Assembly: GCA_039105265.1 (NCBI GenBank)
Contig: JAPFFF010000011.1
Location: forward strand, 3,410,001-3,474,000
Length of the DNA: 64,000 nt
Direction of reading: 5' to 3'
Source: Tritrichomonas musculus
Taxonomy: Eukaryota; Parabasalia; Tritrichomonadida; Tritrichomonadidae
Part shown: piece after piece, positions 1-10,900 of the stretch
Position numbering within the stretch: the stretch's first letter is position 1
Layout: each line of letters begins with the position of its first letter
Translations under genes and position numbers: made by a program
Notes under the pieces: model-generated
Told to the model about the DNA's origin: nothing
What the model saw: the letters and a program-made list of their open reading frames with translations, nothing else
Databases searched by the model: none

Positions 1-110
1 CAACTTCAGAACGCACTAATACCATCACATCACCAGAAGAAGTTGTGAATAAACCAGATGAAATTCGTGAACGCACTATTCAATTACTTCTTGCAGACGA
101 AGATGAAGCA
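1..110 (+). repeat. Upstream copy of 110-bp identical direct repeat
   Basis: Bases 1-110 are identical by eye to 1030-1139. The offset of 1029 bp is a multiple of three, so the coding frame is kept (343 residues). Both copies encode a segment containing NKPDEIRERTIQLLLADE. Sequence diverges at once after each copy. Confidence 0.9.
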
Positions 111-3100
111 CCAGCATCAAACGAATCAATTCAAGACCAAGCAGGTATTAATATTGAAGGTGAGCTGAAACAAATTCCAAAAATTTCTGGAATTGAGACA
201 ATATCCCAAAAAGGATATCCAGAAGAAACAAATAAAGATGAACAAGTTGAAGTTGCAACAGATAACGTTAAAACTTCAGAAGCACATGATGAATGGAGAA
301 CTAATGATGAATCAACTGTTCCTGAATCAATCTTTGCTGGAGAGAAAGAAGTTGCGAGAGATGAATATATTGAAAATCAACCAGATTCATCACGCGAGGC
401 ATCAAGCGCTCTTGAGGCAGAAATGAAGAATGCACAAGATGAAATTGATAATTCTACTCAACAACCAAATGCTGAAGTTGAAAATTACAATGAAGAAACC
501 CCAGAAAATAATATTCCAATTCTTGAATTAAACCAAAGGGAAGCTGAACGTGAAAAAGAAGCAACAGCTGTTCATGAAGTTAACGCATCACAAGAAACAG
601 ATTTTGCTTTGGACAATCAAGATGGCACCAAGATTCTTTCTCCAGATGAACAAGCTATAGCAGCTAAAGAATTAGAAGAATCACAAGCACAAAATGGTGT
701 TGAACCAATTCAAACAGACGATCATTCTAAAGAAGAAATTCCGTTCAACGCAGATCGTTCACTCAACTCACCACGTGCTAAACAATGGGAAAAAATCAGT
801 GATACTATTGATGGTGAACCATACGATGACAAAGACGCTGCTGATAAAACACCACGTGAACTTCGTAAAACACATGATACTCCAATATCACCACGCCGTG
901 AACATAAGAATAAAGACGAACTTCCAGAAGAAGGAGATGAATTTGTTGATGCTTCAGGTCTTAAAGAACGTGAAGAACGATTAGCCAACGAACAAAACAC
1001 CATCACTCCAACCACTGAACCTTCATCAACAACTTCAGAACGCACTAATACCATCACATCACCAGAAGAAGTTGTGAATAAACCAGATGAAATTCGTGAA
1101 CGCACTATTCAATTACTTCTTGCAGACGAAGATGAAGCAGGAACGACAACACCATCAAATGCAGTTTCTGATGAATTATCATCTCAAGCAAGTCTTGAAG
1201 CTAATGCAGCAGTTGATGATGAGACAGCATTAAAGTTAGATGCTACACAAGAAACAGAACAACAAGCCGTCAACAAAGAAAACGAAGGAACCGAAACCAC
1301 TCCACAAGAAATAACGAAAACTGAAGAAGATATTGGTCATGAAGAAACAACATCAGATAAGCAATATGAGCAAATTGATCATTTGCCCAATTTACAAGCA
1401 ATTGAATTGGATGATGTAAGAGAACGCGATGTTAATATTGATCAAGATGCTTTTGCTTTGCAACAACCTGATGAAGAAATAACCCATGTTCCTCAAAATG
1501 AAGAAATAACTAAAGAAGAGATATTACCAAATCAAAACGAAGCCAACAAAAGCCAAAATATAGAAACGACAACACCATCAACAGAAAACCTTGAAACACC
1601 AAAAGCTAAAGAAAACGAATCACCAGCACCAAAGAAACAACAAGAAGAATATGCTACACCCACTAAAACTGAGTCAAAGAAGTACAAACCATCTCGTAAA
1701 GAAAAGGCTGCAGCACGACATCAACAAGAAGAAGAAACAGCACGTCAACAACGTGAAGAAGAAGCTCGTAAACAACGCGAAGCTGAAGCAGCAAGAGCAC
1801 AAAAAAATCAACAAAAACCACTTAGTCCTCGCGATGCTTCTAAAGACGCATGGTCTGCTATTTCTGATGCGCTATCATCATCACTTCCTCAAGAAAAAAC
1901 AATAAATGATGAACAGCAAAATTTATCAAGAAGTTATTCCAAGAAAAATGATAGAGATACTCCAATTAATAGGAAGAATGGACGTAATCAACGCTCTAAA
2001 TCACCACAGACAAAAGAGTCACCAACAGTACCCAAAATACCACCAATGGGACATGCAGCCGCTGTGCCATGGTCACAACTGAAAATAGTTGCAGATGGCC
2101 AAGAAAAACCAAAATCTTCTCCAAAGCCAAAAGAACAAGCACCACAAGAACAACCTCTTGTTCAACAGCAACCACTTCAAGTTCCACCTCAAGAACAATT
2201 GGATAATAACTTTACTCTAAATAATAATTTTAACCAACAACAACCTATTCAACCAATTAGTCAACAAATACCAGCTCAGGAACTTCAACAAGATACTGTT
2301 GTAACAAGAGAAATCAATTTACAAAATGAACCAGAAGTTGAACAAATCAACCAAAGAACAGGTTCTGAATCTCCAAGAAATAATGCAACTGCTTGGTTTG
2401 CAGCTTCCGCTGAACTATCTCAAATCAAAGATCCACTTGAAATCAAAGCTGGCAATTTCGCCTCGCCTCGATCTCAGCTTCAAAAGGAAACTAAACAAAA
2501 CAGCAAACCACGCTCACCCAGATCTAATTCTCCAAAATCTCACCAAGTGCACTCACCAAAAGTTCAACCACAACAAATAGAACAACCTCCACAAATAGAA
2601 GAACAACCAACACCCGAAGTGGTTCAAGCTCCTCAAGATTCATTTGCACAAGTTATTTCACCATACGACAACGAAGAGCAAGAAGCTAATGCACCAAAGG
2701 AAGTCATTTCAAAGACTCAGAAAGAAAGCGCTAAATTCTGGGCTACAGCAATTCCACAAAATGAAACACAATTATACGATGATACTTATACATATAACAG
2801 AGATGTTCCAGCTGAATTCAAACGTTCTCACTCTCCCAGAAGCTTTAAGGAACAACAACAAAAACAAAATAATGAGAAGAGAGAAAAGACCGAAAGGAAA
2901 GGAAAACAACATCCCAAAGAAAACACACAAGAACCATCACAATATATTGAATCTCAAATACCTCAAAATATAATTGAAAATGAAAATGACGCAGTCCAAC
3001 AACAAAACGTAGAAAACCAACAGCCACTTGTTTCTGAAAGCTCAAATTCTTCAAAGTGGGATGAAATTAAATCTTCACTCAACAATATCTCATATGATGA

Positions 3101-5639
3101 TTCTAATCATTATCAACAAGTTCCACCAAATCTTAAAAACTCTCACCAAAAACAGACTACAGAACAACCACAACAACAAAATCAATACCAAGGCAATGAA
3201 CAAAAGAAGAAACAATCACCAAAACCACGCGATAAGCAAAAAACACAATATGTTGATCAATTACAACAGCAGGAGCCACAACCTCAACAAGAAGAACTTA
3301 CTGAATCTATTAAAGAAGAACCTCAATCACCAAAGAATAGTATTTGGTCAAACGCAGTAGGAAAAACTCCTTATGATGATAAAGGCAATAGACATGTTCC
3401 TCTTCAACTCAAGTCATCACATCCAAAATCGCCAAGAGTAAACAAAGATGAAACAACAACTCCAACACACATGAAGAGAAAAGATAATAAAGAATCTCCA
3501 AGACAACAAAATCAACAGAGAAAAGATAATAGAGAATCTCCAAGACAACAAAATCAACAGAGGAAACCATCCGGATCATCAACACCATCTGCCAAAGATA
3601 ATTATGAAGAACAACAAAACCAAGGCGAATACAATCAACCTTACGAATTACCAACCAAAGAACAAGATTATCCTGCACCAGTTTCACCAAAGGCTAATGA
3701 TGCTTGGACAAAACTTGTTATTCCAGATTCAACTCCAGAAAAGCAAAAGAAGCTTAAACAGAACACCCAACCTCAACCTCAACCTCAAAAAGAGGCTCAT
3801 GAATTTGGCTCAAATGTTAATACCCGAGAAGTTACATTACCTCAAGAAAAAATAGTACAACCTGTTCAACCTATGCACCCAGGAAACATTCCAAGAATTA
3901 ATATTGGAAATATTCAAGAACAGATATACAAGCAAGAACATCCAGAAGAACAAGATGGACAGCAAGAAAAACAAGTGCAACAACAAGAACCAAAGATCTT
4001 GACTCCATCTCATGAAAAGCTCGCTGCTTGGGCAAATATTTCAGATGAAGTTTATGATGATACTCATCATCATAAAAACTTACCACCTGAATTACGCTCA
4101 TCACATAATTCACAAGTATTAAAACCAACACAAGAAGAAAAAGAACAAACACAACCAAAACAACAACAAAAGGAACAACCACCAAAGCAAAACTCTCAGA
4201 GGAACTCACCAAGAAATTCACCAAGAAGCTCACCAAGAAGCTCACCAAGAAATTCACCAAGAGGCTCACCAAGAAACTCACCAAGGGGAGAGGGTGTTGA
4301 TCCATACCATTATAATCCAGAAAGAGATGGGGCCAACCCATTCCATTATTCTCCAAGAAAAGAGGTAATTGAGATAGACAAAGATAGCTTCCCTCAGATT
4401 ACAGAAGATACCAAACCACAAACATCACCACGTGTCAAAACAGTTTGGGGTGACCTCAAGATCGATTCATCATATGATGATAAGAATGATGTTCATAAAA
4501 TTCCACCAGAACTTCGAAAGACACACAATATAGAAGACAATAAGAAGAACAATGAAGAGAACGTATCATCACCAAGAAGCTTCTCACAATCACAAGGATC
4601 AAAATCATCAAGACCACAATACACAAAATCACCAAAAACACCAGAACAACAAAATGACAAACCAACAAAGAACTCAACCAAATCATCACGCTCTGCAAGA
4701 AAAGAAAAACCAGACAGACGACAATCACCAAAGGAAGTGCAACAACCACAAGAACCAAGGCAATTATCTCCAAAAGCACAGATTGATAAATATTATGAAG
4801 AGAATTTCGCTGGAATTAGTCAAGCTCTACAATTCAGCGAATCCGAAAACCCTAACCGACCAGCCACATTATCACCACGTTCTAAAACAATATGGGATGT
4901 CCTCAAGATCGATTCATCATATGATGATAAGAATGATGTTCATAAAATTCCACCAGAACTTCGAAAGACACACAATATAGAAGACAATAAGAAGAACAAT
5001 GAAGAGAACGTATCATCACCAAGAAGCTTCTCACAATCACAAGGACCAAAATCATCAAGATCACAATACACAAAATCACCAAAGCCACAACAAAATGATG
5101 GCTCAAGATCAGCAAGATCATCACAAAAGAATCGAACATATTCTCCTTCACAGCCTCGTGAACAAGAGCCAGAACCAGAAGAATATGATGAATCACCAAA
5201 GACACCACAAAAATCAACCCAAGAACAAGAAAATAGAGAAGTTACACCAAATCTAGTCCCATCATCTCCATGGGCTAGCTTTCAGATAGAATCATATGAT
5301 GATAAAAATGATGTACATAAATATCCACCAGAACTCAGAAAGTCTCATAAGGCTCCTGAGAACACAAAGGAAGACAGCCCAAGACAACAAAAGAAAGAAT
5401 ACAATCAAAAACAATCAAACTACAAACATGAACCACAACAACCACCACAAGAAAAAGAAACAGAGCAACCTCCTTATTCTATTCCTAATGAGGGTGAAGC
5501 TCCACAAGAAGAATATACTGAGATAAATAATGAGCAACAGGCGGCTGGTATCGATCCAACTATCGAACCAGCTCCTCAAATAAAGCCCAAAGCTAGTAAG
5601 GCTTGGAACACTTTTACCGAGTCGATGACAAATAAGTAG
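3..5639 (+). CDS. Giant disordered Q/P/S/E-rich protein with W-YDD-PPELR repeats (5' end outside window)
   Basis: The frame is open from the first bases of the window to a TAG at 5637-5639 (1878 residues visible), so the true start lies upstream; the GTG at 45 is only an internal codon. I do not recognise a family. The product is low complexity, rich in Q, P, E, S, K and N, with many SPR/SPK sites, one charged EEEARKQREAEAARAQK-type helix near 1.7-1.8 kb, and no membrane segment or signal peptide. A motif recurs at least eight times: (S/T)P(R/K), a Trp a few residues later, then YDD, then P-x-E-L-(R/K)-x-(S/T)-H. Copies lie near 765-880, 2728-2840, 3050-3150, 3330-3430, 4015-4110, 4430-4535, 4870-4975 and 5260-5350, plus Trp-only remnants. 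Two DNA-level duplications lie inside. A scaffold or cytoskeletal role is possible but unproven. It converges with the transporter gene downstream. Confidence 0.85.
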   Translation, partial: TSERTNTITSPEEVVNKPDEIRERTIQLLLADEDEAPASNESIQDQAGINIEGELKQIPKISGIETISQKGYPEETNKDEQVEVATDNVKTSEAHDEWRTNDESTVPESIFAGEKEVARDEYIENQPDSSREASSALEAEMKNAQDEIDNSTQQPNAEVENYNEETPENNIPILELNQREAEREKEATAVHEVNASQETDFALDNQDGTKILSPDEQAIAAKELEESQAQNGVEPIQTDDHSKEEIPFNADRSLNSPRAKQWEKISDTIDGEPYDDKDAADKTPRELRKTHDTPISPRREHKNKDELPEEGDEFVDASGLKEREERLANEQNTITPTTEPSSTTSERTNTITSPEEVVNKPDEIRERTIQLLLADEDEAGTTTPSNAVSDELSSQASLEANAAVDDETALKLDATQETEQQAVNKENEGTETTPQEITKTEEDIGHEETTSDKQYEQIDHLPNLQAIELDDVRERDVNIDQDAFALQQPDEEITHVPQNEEITKEEILPNQNEANKSQNIETTTPSTENLETPKAKENESPAPKKQQEEYATPTKTESKKYKPSRKEKAAARHQQEEETARQQREEEARKQREAEAARAQKNQQKPLSPRDASKDAWSAISDALSSSLPQEKTINDEQQNLSRSYSKKNDRDTPINRKNGRNQRSKSPQTKESPTVPKIPPMGHAAAVPWSQLKIVADGQEKPKSSPKPKEQAPQEQPLVQQQPLQVPPQEQLDNNFTLNNNFNQQQPIQPISQQIPAQELQQDTVVTREINLQNEPEVEQINQRTGSESPRNNATAWFAASAELSQIKDPLEIKAGNFASPRSQLQKETKQNSKPRSPRSNSPKSHQVHSPKVQPQQIEQPPQIEEQPTPEVVQAPQDSFAQVISPYDNEEQEANAPKEVISKTQKESAKFWATAIPQNETQLYDDTYTYNRDVPAEFKRSHSPRSFKEQQQKQNNEKREKTERKGKQHPKENTQEPSQYIESQIPQNIIENENDAVQQQNVENQQPLVSESSNSSKWDEIKSSLNNISYDDSNHYQQVPPNLKNSHQKQTTEQPQQQNQYQGNEQKKKQSPKPRDKQKTQYVDQLQQQEPQPQQEELTESIKEEPQSPKNSIWSNAVGKTPYDDKGNRHVPLQLKSSHPKSPRVNKDETTTPTHMKRKDNKESPRQQNQQRKDNRESPRQQNQQRKPSGSSTPSAKDNYEEQQNQGEYNQPYELPTKEQDYPAPVSPKANDAWTKLVIPDSTPEKQKKLKQNTQPQPQPQKEAHEFGSNVNTREVTLPQEKIVQPVQPMHPGNIPRINIGNIQEQIYKQEHPEEQDGQQEKQVQQQEPKILTPSHEKLAAWANISDEVYDDTHHHKNLPPELRSSHNSQVLKPTQEEKEQTQPKQQQKEQPPKQNSQRNSPRNSPRSSPRSSPRNSPRGSPRNSPRGEGVDPYHYNPERDGANPFHYSPRKEVIEIDKDSFPQITEDTKPQTSPRVKTVWGDLKIDSSYDDKNDVHKIPPELRKTHNIEDNKKNNEENVSSPRSFSQSQGSKSSRPQYTKSPKTPEQQNDKPTKNSTKSSRSARKEKPDRRQSPKEVQQPQEPRQLSPKAQIDKYYEENFAGISQALQFSESENPNRPATLSPRSKTIWDVLKIDSSYDDKNDVHKIPPELRKTHNIEDNKKNNEENVSSPRSFSQSQGPKSSRSQYTKSPKPQQNDGSRSARSSQKNRTYSPSQPREQEPEPEEYDESPKTPQKSTQEQENREVTPNLVPSSPWASFQIESYDDKNDVHKYPPELRKSHKAPENTKEDSPRQQKKEYNQKQSNYKHEPQQPPQEKETEQPPYSIPNEGEAPQEEYTEINNEQQAAGIDPTIEPAPQIKPKASKAWNTFTESMTNK
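1030..1139 (+). repeat. Downstream copy of 110-bp identical direct repeat
   Basis: Partner of 1-110, in the same frame of the same gene. Perfect identity in protein sequence that otherwise varies suggests a recent duplication or ongoing gene conversion. Confidence 0.9.
4454..4598 (+). repeat. 145-bp direct repeat, copy 1
   Basis: Identical by eye to 4901-5045 (offset 447 bp, 149 codons), with near identity continuing some 15-40 bp further. It covers one complete W-YDD-PPELR motif and the serine-rich tail after it. Confidence 0.88.
4901..5045 (+). repeat. 145-bp direct repeat, copy 2
   Basis: In-frame partner of 4454-4598. The other copies of the motif in this gene are far more diverged at DNA level, so this pair is the youngest duplication visible. 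Confidence 0.88.
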
Positions 5640-5713
5640 ATATAATTATATTATATCAATTGTCTCATGAAATTAAACTCATTGATTTTATTTTATAAGT
5701 ATATTGAAATATG

Positions 5714-5745
<32 letters not shown>

Positions 5746-5924
5746 GCAATGCATTAATGATTTACCTAAAACAAATCATTTTTCAAATGCCAAACGGCAC
5801 AAAATTGCATTAAATCAAATAAACTGTAAAGAGAGGATTATAAATCATCTTTATATATTAAGAAAGATTTCAAACAAATTTAATAATAAAACATTAATAT
5901 TAATTAAGTAATAACTAAGAACAA
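5640..5924. other. Convergent intergenic spacer with T29 run
   Basis: A spacer between two converging genes. It holds an uninterrupted run of 29 T at 5714-5742 on the + strand and is otherwise AT-rich. No RNA or gene was seen. A short reading frame beginning in the T run codes only for a phenylalanine tract and is not credible. Confidence 0.8.
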
Positions 5925-6974
5925 TTACGATGTACCTTCTTCAGGAAACAAGTTAAAATGATTTAATATAAAGAACCAAAAGATTAATACTGGGACAATG
6001 ATAACTAGTGACCAAAATACCATTGCAGATGCTACATTTGCTCCAATACCCATTTCAGATGATAGAACAAAACCTGCATTTGCAGCTGGTAACGAAGATA
6101 ATACAATACATTGCCTTGCAAGACGACCATTAAATTTAAATGCATATGCATAAAGCGCTGAAAAACCTGGACATACAAAACATCTGATGAATAGACATAA
6201 AACTAGATGAAGCCATTTACATGATAGTAACGAATTAACTTGCAAAAAGCGGCCGATACAAATAAGGGCAAAAACAAGTACAACATCTCCAATATATTTG
6301 CTCATCACTTTGAAAAAAGGGTAATAATCGATACCAATTGCTGACCAAATTAAACCAATTATATTTCCGATTAAAAGAGGCTGCTTTATTGCAGTATAAA
6401 ATGCAAGACCTATATCTTTACAAGTAATTGCTGGCGCTTTTGATTTTGCTTTTGGATCTTTATCACCTTCTTCGTTGTCAGCAATTGATGCAGTCTTTTT
6501 GCTTTGTTTAACTCTCCAAATACCAGCAAGAATTGTATAAAGCGGGACAAGAAGTACATAATGTGTGAATACGCAAATAGCTGGTATGTGATTATATTCT
6601 GTTCCCCAGATAGAATTAAAAATAGGAAGACCAATAATTATATAATTGATATATGCACTTGAAATTACTGTAGATAAATACATACCAAGCTTATCTTTAA
6701 ATGGAAATACAGCACTTATAATTCCAACTAAAAGTTGTGTACTTGCTGACATCAGAAGTGCATTTAAAAGCGGTAAAAATGTTATATCTTTCATTTTTTG
6801 ACTTGCAAGAGAACGAAAAAGCAAGAAGGGAAGACATACTTTTGAATTGAAGCTATTAAAAACTTTAAATTCATCTGTTGTGAACACATTAAATTTTGAC
6901 AGAAGATATCCAACTCCAATGACTAGCAAGCATGAAACCCCAGCTTGAAGGACATCACCATAAAATGGAAGCAT
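5925..6974 (-). CDS. AEC/PIN-like membrane transporter
   Basis: A 349-residue polytopic membrane protein of the auxin efflux carrier/membrane transport family (PF03547 type), predicted to export or move small organic anions across a membrane; the substrate cannot be told. The N-terminal half has the family pattern FNSFNSKVCLPFLLFRSLA (about residues 40-60). The last third has CIGRFLQ, then the typical SLPAANAGFVLSSEMG segment (about 290-310), followed by the final hydrophobic helix. A charged cytoplasmic loop (about 155-185, KQSKKTAS...DKDPKAKSK) separates two five-helix halves, as in PIN-like proteins. The ATG at 6972-6974 is the natural start. There is no neighbour that hints at a substrate. 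The gene is complete, with no breaks seen. Confidence 0.85.
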   Translation of the reverse strand: MLPFYGDVLQAGVSCLLVIGVGYLLSKFNVFTTDEFKVFNSFNSKVCLPFLLFRSLASQKMKDITFLPLLNALLMSASTQLLVGIISAVFPFKDKLGMYLSTVISSAYINYIIIGLPIFNSIWGTEYNHIPAICVFTHYVLLVPLYTILAGIWRVKQSKKTASIADNEEGDKDPKAKSKAPAITCKDIGLAFYTAIKQPLLIGNIIGLIWSAIGIDYYPFFKVMSKYIGDVVLVFALICIGRFLQVNSLLSCKWLHLVLCLFIRCFVCPGFSALYAYAFKFNGRLARQCIVLSSLPAANAGFVLSSEMGIGANVASAMVFWSLVIIVPVLIFWFFILNHFNLFPEEGTS

Positions 6975-7645
6975 TATTATATATTTTTAAATTTGATAAA
7001 ATTATCTTAAATCTAAAATAATCTAATCAAATTTGAAATAATTGAATTATTCAATTTTTTATATCGATTTTATAGTAAAAAATATTACATGTAGATTCTA
7101 ATGCATAGAAAACACCATCATTAAAAATATTACAGATTATATGACACGTTTTGATTGATATAAATTGCCCATTCGGTAATTACTTCTTATATACAAATAA
7201 TTATATTTGATTACTAAATTTTAATGCAATTTTCAAAAATACCAGTTTTATTGTATTATATAAATACAAAATAAAAACAAATATAAGAAATTTTGAAAAC
7301 AAATGGTTTTGTTTTTTTAAAAATACTATAATTGTTAGCATCAGGAATAATTATTTGTTGATCCACTGCTGCCAATTTAATTGTTGAACTTAACGTTGAT
7401 GGTGATTTGATACTTTTGAGGTGATGTAGAGTTCTCTGATTAATAAATGATTCTGACTTTTTTTTTCCTTTTTAATTTTGCTTTGTGCCACATAATATGA
7501 TCATAAAAATGATTTACAATGACTACCTGTATTAACTGAAAATGAATTACATAATCCATTTTATTTCATTAACAAATTTATTTAACATATATTTTCTACA
7601 AATTTTTATTTATTTATAAATAAAAATTTTTTTATTATTTCGAAA
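6975..7645. other. AT-rich intergenic region, no gene seen
   Basis: A 671-bp spacer upstream of the transporter and before the tRNA. One short stretch on the minus strand (about 7250-7460) is open for some 65 codons but has no ATG and no recognisable motif. I see no RNA gene, repeat or promoter element that I can support here. Confidence 0.7.
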
Positions 7646-7719
7646 GCCTTCGTAGCTCAACCGGCTAGAGCATAAGACTCTTAATCTTGGGGTTGCGGGT
7701 TCGAGTCCCGCCGGAGGCT
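7646..7719 (+). tRNA. tRNA-Lys (anticodon CUU)
   Basis: A complete cloverleaf. The acceptor stem GCCTTCG pairs with CGGAGGC, allowing one T-G wobble. The D arm has GCTC/GAGC. The anticodon stem TAAGA/TCTTG encloses the loop CTCTTAA, giving anticodon CTT (lysine, AAG codons). The T arm has GCGGG-TTCGAGT-CCCGC. There is no intron and no encoded CCA. A T7 run follows within 10 nt and fits a Pol III terminator. Confidence 0.95.
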
Positions 7720-7986
7720 ATTAATTTTTTTCAATGCTTTTATTAACAATATTTGATAATTATTAATCCAATACACCTTCTTATAATTATTTTAATACAT
7801 TAATGCATTAACATTTTAATTACTTTTATATATTTTAAGATAAATCTTAATTTTGTTTTTTATTATCTGATTAAAACATTGAAAAATCTAATCATAGTTA
7901 TATTTTGAAAATGAAAAACAAAGTAAAAAGAATTCTAATTTTATTAGTGTAAATAACAATGACTTAATATTTTTTTTTTCTTATCT

Positions 7987-10900
7987 TTAAGAGAATTCTG
8001 AAATAACTTCAGGATTCTCCGCAGATTCCGTAATTAAACCCGCATATCTAATACAGATTCTTAAAATTTTTGCAAGTTCGCTTTCATTCTCGAAATAAGG
8101 AATGTCTACTTCTGAAAAGCATGTGTGAGCCTTTGCCAAATTATCCCCAGTTCGATCTGTTTCTTCCTTTGTATAAATCTTAACAGTCAAGTCTTTTTCC
8201 CATCTCAGACCAGGTGCAGGTAGGCCGAGGCTTCCAGTAGAGAATCGAATGAATAACATTCTTTCTTCTACAGAGAAAGATTCCATTACATTCCAGAACA
8301 TTTGTTCCATTTTACTAGCATAATCAGCTACTCCTTTTTGAGATCCTTCGATCTGAACTTTTGTCAATTTTCTCATCTGATCGACATTACATTCAGGTTC
8401 ACCACAGACGAGCAACTTCAATTCGGCTGGGTTGAGGATTCTAGTTATGTTTTTGTAGCACATTACGGTATCGAAGCCTTCTTTTAGATCTTTCAATTGC
8501 TGGTCGAATTCGTGAATTCTGAAATTTTTTGCAGATTCAATGAACTCATTCAATTTTTCAATGGTGACCGTTATCTTTGAACCGGAAGGAATCAATTCGA
8601 CGACTTTTCCGAAAGAATCATTAACTTCAAACGACCTGCTAAAACGAGATTCGAATTCATCTTCTGACAAATTATTTTCAATAATTTCTTTCTGAAGATT
8701 TTCGGCGGTTTTTATAATGTTCTCAAAATTGCTGTCAATTTGATAGATGCTTTCAATTGAGACGCTTCCGTACGTTAAGTATTCCCAGATGAAGGACGAT
8801 AGTAGCATTGGCTGAGGGAGGTTTGAGACAATGCAAACAGCAATCAAAGAGCCAGCGTAAACAAACCGCCGATAAAACCGATAACCGTTTTCAAATTGAA
8901 AGAAGTAACTTTCATTGAAAACTTTGTTTGGAATCAAGTCTTCTTGATTCGTGTCGGCAACTTTGTTTCTCCTGTTCGGATTGAACGTGAAGATTCCAAT
9001 GTGGTCGTTCATCATCTCGAGTATCAAGCTGGAGAAGATCTCCCGGCCAGGTCCGCCGACGTCCGCTGCATTTTCGCCGTTGAGCCTGACCTTGAACGGG
9101 CTGTTTCTGTGGACTTTCAGCGACGAGAGAGACAGGATGTCAACCTGGTCGATGAACTGAATAAACAAGGGACGAGCATGGCTGTTTCTTGCGTTTGGAT
9201 TGGCGAACTTGTCCATGAACTGCTGCTGCTCGAACCGGTTGAAATCGAGGGTCTTAAGATGGATGCTGTCCTTCTCTTCGCACATGAAGAGCTGGTTGAT
9301 GAACTTGAACTTTGAGCTGGTGTTCATCGAGAAGGCTGGACAAATGATCTGCTGCATGTAGAAGTTCTCATGCTTGCTCTTGGACGACAACGAAATGTTC
9401 CACAGTTGACTGGCCGTGCTGTCTCGGCTTCTGTAGTAGTAGAAGCTGTTGCTGCTCGACTTCTGGTCGGAGTAGCTGACCATCGTCTCCTCGACAAGCC
9501 GGTTGTACTCCTGGAGGACTGAGTAGCGGAGGGAGAGAATGTGCGGATTCGCTGTCATCGATGGAATTTCGTGCGGAATCTTGGCCGCTATCTTCTCAAT
9601 CTCGTAGCGCTTGTAGAGGTCCCGATTCTCACCGAGTCCAAGGATGCCCGTGCGGCTTGTCCGCTGGTCTGATGAGGAGCTGCCTGCTGATGGCGACGAT
9701 CGGAATCCGCTGCTTCTGAGTTGACTGGAGCCGGCCGAGACACTGAATGAGAAAGGACTCTGCAACGCGCTTGGACTGGCACTCGTGCTGGTGACAATCG
9801 TGGTGGGACTTGTCGACGCATTCAGCGTGAATGGACTGCTCTGATTGGACACGCTTCCTTTCGTGCCGGTTTGCGAGTTAGCAGCAGGAACAAATTCAAA
9901 TTGGATCGGCGAGTTAGTGATCAGGTTCGGCTTTGCACCGCTAGAATCACCGCTGCCTGCATTGTGGCTTGCGCTTGAGTTTGCGCTGCTTCCTGTCGTG
10001 CTTGCGTTTGCTTTGCCGTCATTCGTGGTGCTCTTAAATAAATTAAATTTGAATGCATTGCATGTGCTCGCATTCGCGCTCCCAGCATTGTCTGGACTTG
10101 CAGAAGCGCTGCCTGCATTCGAACTTGGATTCGGATTCGTGCTTGCATTGCCCGCGTTTGATGCATTACTCGTGCTCGCTGTTGTATGGTTGAACTTGAA
10201 ACCAGAACTTGTGCTTGCATTACTCGTGCTGCCGTTGAAGTAGTTTAATTTGAAAGGAGAGTTCGTGCTTGTGTTTGCAGCATTGCTCGTATTCGTACTT
10301 GAGCCAGAGTTCGTTGCATTGCTCGCGCTATTGTTAAAGCTAAATTTGAAAGGACCATTTGCACTTGAGTTTGCAGCATTGCTCGTACTTGCATTTGAGT
10401 CTGAATTCGTGCTTGCATTGTTTGTGCTGCCGTTGAAGTAGTTTAATTTGAATGGGGAGTTCGTGTTTGAGTTTGCAGCATTGCTCGCGCTATTGTTAAA
10501 GCTAAATTTGAAAGGACCATTTGCACTTGAGTTTGCAGCATTGCTCGTACTTGCATTTGAGTCAGAACTTGTGCTTGCATTGTTTGTGTTGCTGTTGAAG
10601 TAGTTTAATTTGAATGGGGAGCTCGTGTTTGTGTTTGCAGCATTGCTCGAGCTATTGTTAAAGCTAAATTTGAAAGGAACCTTCGCAGTTGAGTTTGCAG
10701 CATTGCTCGTATTCGTACTTGAGTCAGAACTTGCGCTTGCATTGTTTGTGCTGCTGTTGAAGTAGTTTAATTTGAATGGGGAGCTCGTGTTTGTGTTTGC
10801 AGCATTGCCTGCGCTTGCATTTGAATCAGAGTTCGTGCCTGCATTGTTTGTGCTGCTGTTGAAGTAGTTTAATTTGAAAGGAGAGCTCGCGTTTGCACTT

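Noticed and set aside
5714-5742. T29 run as a Pol III terminator of an RNA gene
   Set aside because: No tRNA or other RNA-like fold lies upstream of it on the + strand.
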